Source of the DNA: Parus major
Taxonomy: Eukaryota > Chordata > Aves > Passeriformes > Paridae
Direction: 5' to 3'
DNA length: 64,000 nucleotides
Assembly (NCBI RefSeq): GCF_001522545.3
Contig: NC_031771.1
Coordinates: forward strand, 223,901-287,900
This document shows positions 62,544-64,000 of the stretch, in pieces. The position numbers were made by a program, and so were the translations under genes. A model generated the notes under the pieces. It ran no database searches and was not told the DNA's origin. It saw only the letters and a program-made list of their open reading frames with translations. Position 1 is the stretch's first letter. Each line of letters starts with the position of its first letter.

Positions 62544-64000
62544 AAATAAATAAAAAAATGAAAGCATAACAGAGAGCACCTTTACAAAAGTGAGTACAAA
62601 GGGCTATGGACTCAGCCACTACAACAAACCTTTCTTGTTCTATCTTTTTTGCAATCAACAGCATTGTTACAAGCCATAAGCCAACAGTACTTCACTGAAT
62701 GACTGATTTACACATTGATTGCAAGTACAGTGGTAGTATAGACATAAGGTGTTTTTATCGAGTTAATGAAAGTATAAGGTAAATATACTGGGTTTGAGGT
62801 ACTGATATACCTCTTTTTCTAACATTGTATGGAAACTAAATTGGTCTCATAAATATTAAAAGTGTGATTCAGAGTAGCCTCTGAGGTGCATGGATTCCAC
62901 AAGCTTCAGTCTCAAAACTGTACAATTATTAGTGCTGAAGGCTGGTCACAGGCTAATATACTCTGCTTACAATTTCTGGACTGGAACTGTTCCTGAGGGA
63001 ACAGATATATCTTTTTCTATCTATATAAATCTGACACAAAGCAATTATATAGAGGCTTATATCAGATTAGCTAAATTGATTCACAGTTTAAATCAATGCA
63101 AGATGTTATAAGTGGTCCTAGGTTCCAGATACAAAGGTTTCTTACAGTGCTTTGTCATGGCTATGGAAGAGCTGCCTAGGTATAGAAGGCCACCAAACCC
63201 AGAAGTAACTGTTGTGAATTAAATGTGGTGAAACTGCTCAAAAATGCTGTCTGTGGTTTGCTAAGTCTCACTTATACATGGATAATAATAGTTTTTTTGG
63301 AACTGTTTTGGAAGTGGTACTTCTATACTCTTTGTTTTCTCTATTTTTTTTTTTTTCTTTCCCCTTTCCTCCTATAAATCAGGATTTTAATTACAGTTTC
63401 TTTCTGGAATTACTTGTCCTTTAGACAGAATGTTGTTTTCTTTCTCTCCTTATCAAGTACAGCTGCAAACACTGAACTCAAGTGCTTTCTGGACAAGATC
63501 ACAGCACATGGATGGTATGAGCTGGCCTTTAGCAGGTCGATATTAGCCGACAGTACCTGATATGGTTTATAAGAGTCAGGTGTGAAATATTTTGCAAGCT
63601 AACAACTTCCCTATATATATAAATGTCTCACAGATATTTTCTTTCAGGGATATATTTCTGCCCACCTTGTGTAGCTGCATTTGTAAGATGCCATGTAGAG
63701 CTCCATTCCTCTGCAGTTTGAACACAAGATCAGCCCTGCACTAATGATGGCCACAGAGCTCCCAGACAGCTCACAGACTTGGTGAACTCTGGCTCTTTTA
63801 GAGCCCAGTCAGACAGCACTCACGTGGGCCTGCAAAACTCTACATAGGATTTAACCTTCATTATGTTAAAGAGGCCTTTGAGTATTCATTTCTTTTCAGA
63901 AATAATGGCTCTGAAAGTTCCAAGTATTGGCTATGTGGTAACATTTTGCTCCCACTAGTCTCACCTATAAAGTTGAAGGTCAGGATTGAGTGGATGAGTT
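62544..64000. other. Non-coding AT-rich interval to window end
   Basis: No gene or interspersed repeat recognised. Short T-rich tract at about 63342-63360. Confidence 0.45.

Noticed and set aside
1..64000. CRISPR arrays, operons, ribosome binding sites, tRNA or rRNA genes
   Set aside because: Sequence character is that of a vertebrate nuclear genome; no regularly spaced repeats, cloverleaf or rRNA core was found by eye.

Overview
The window looks like gene-poor nuclear DNA of a bird, most likely a passerine. It is AT-rich, intron/intergenic-like DNA studded with CR1 LINE fragments and with solo LTRs whose end sequences I recognise from songbird genomes. No bacterial, plasmid or phage features were seen, and no intact host gene could be established. 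Family assignments come from recalled sequence patterns, not from a database search. LTR boundaries were placed by reading TG...CA ends and target-site duplications (TSDs) directly.

Layout. 1-2469 is the 3' part of an endogenous retrovirus (ERV) on the + strand: the end of pol (integrase C-terminal domain), a broken env of gammaretroviral type, a polypurine tract and a 3' LTR. A low-confidence exon-like block lies at 3489-3829. 4452-5365 is a solo LTR (TSD ATATA). Two CR1 3' ends lie head to head at 8513-8838 and 8884-9130. 9787-11073 is a solo LTR (TSD TTTA). 11608-12910 is an old LTR split by a younger solo LTR at 12031-12786 (TSD AGAAG). CR1 tails and a CR1 reverse-transcriptase fragment lie at 17430-17578 and 18752-19160. 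Further LTRs lie at 25329-25856, 35523-35922 and 37995-38393. A 163-bp block copied from about 1.1 kb upstream, flanked by a 40-bp direct duplication, sits at 31931-32179.

The right-hand third holds a solo LTR at 46823-47179 (TSD GTTTCT) and a complete but decayed provirus of the same LTR family at 57379-61518 (TSD TGGTAG). Inside that provirus is a second, unrelated LTR-like sequence followed by a leader and a gag start, then an RNase H remnant. The element therefore looks like a chimera of two retroviral lineages. Minus-strand coding-like tracts at 53760-55310 and 57197-57352 may be a degenerate host pseudogene; I do not recognise it. The remaining 60-70% of the window is unique-looking AT-rich DNA with homopolymer tracts and short palindromes.

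Nothing here works as a living gene set. The story is repeated retroviral insertion, solo-LTR formation, nesting and recombination in a non-coding region. The least ordinary items are the chimeric provirus, the retrovirus pairing a beta/alpha-like integrase with a gamma-type env, and the templated insertion near 32 kb.
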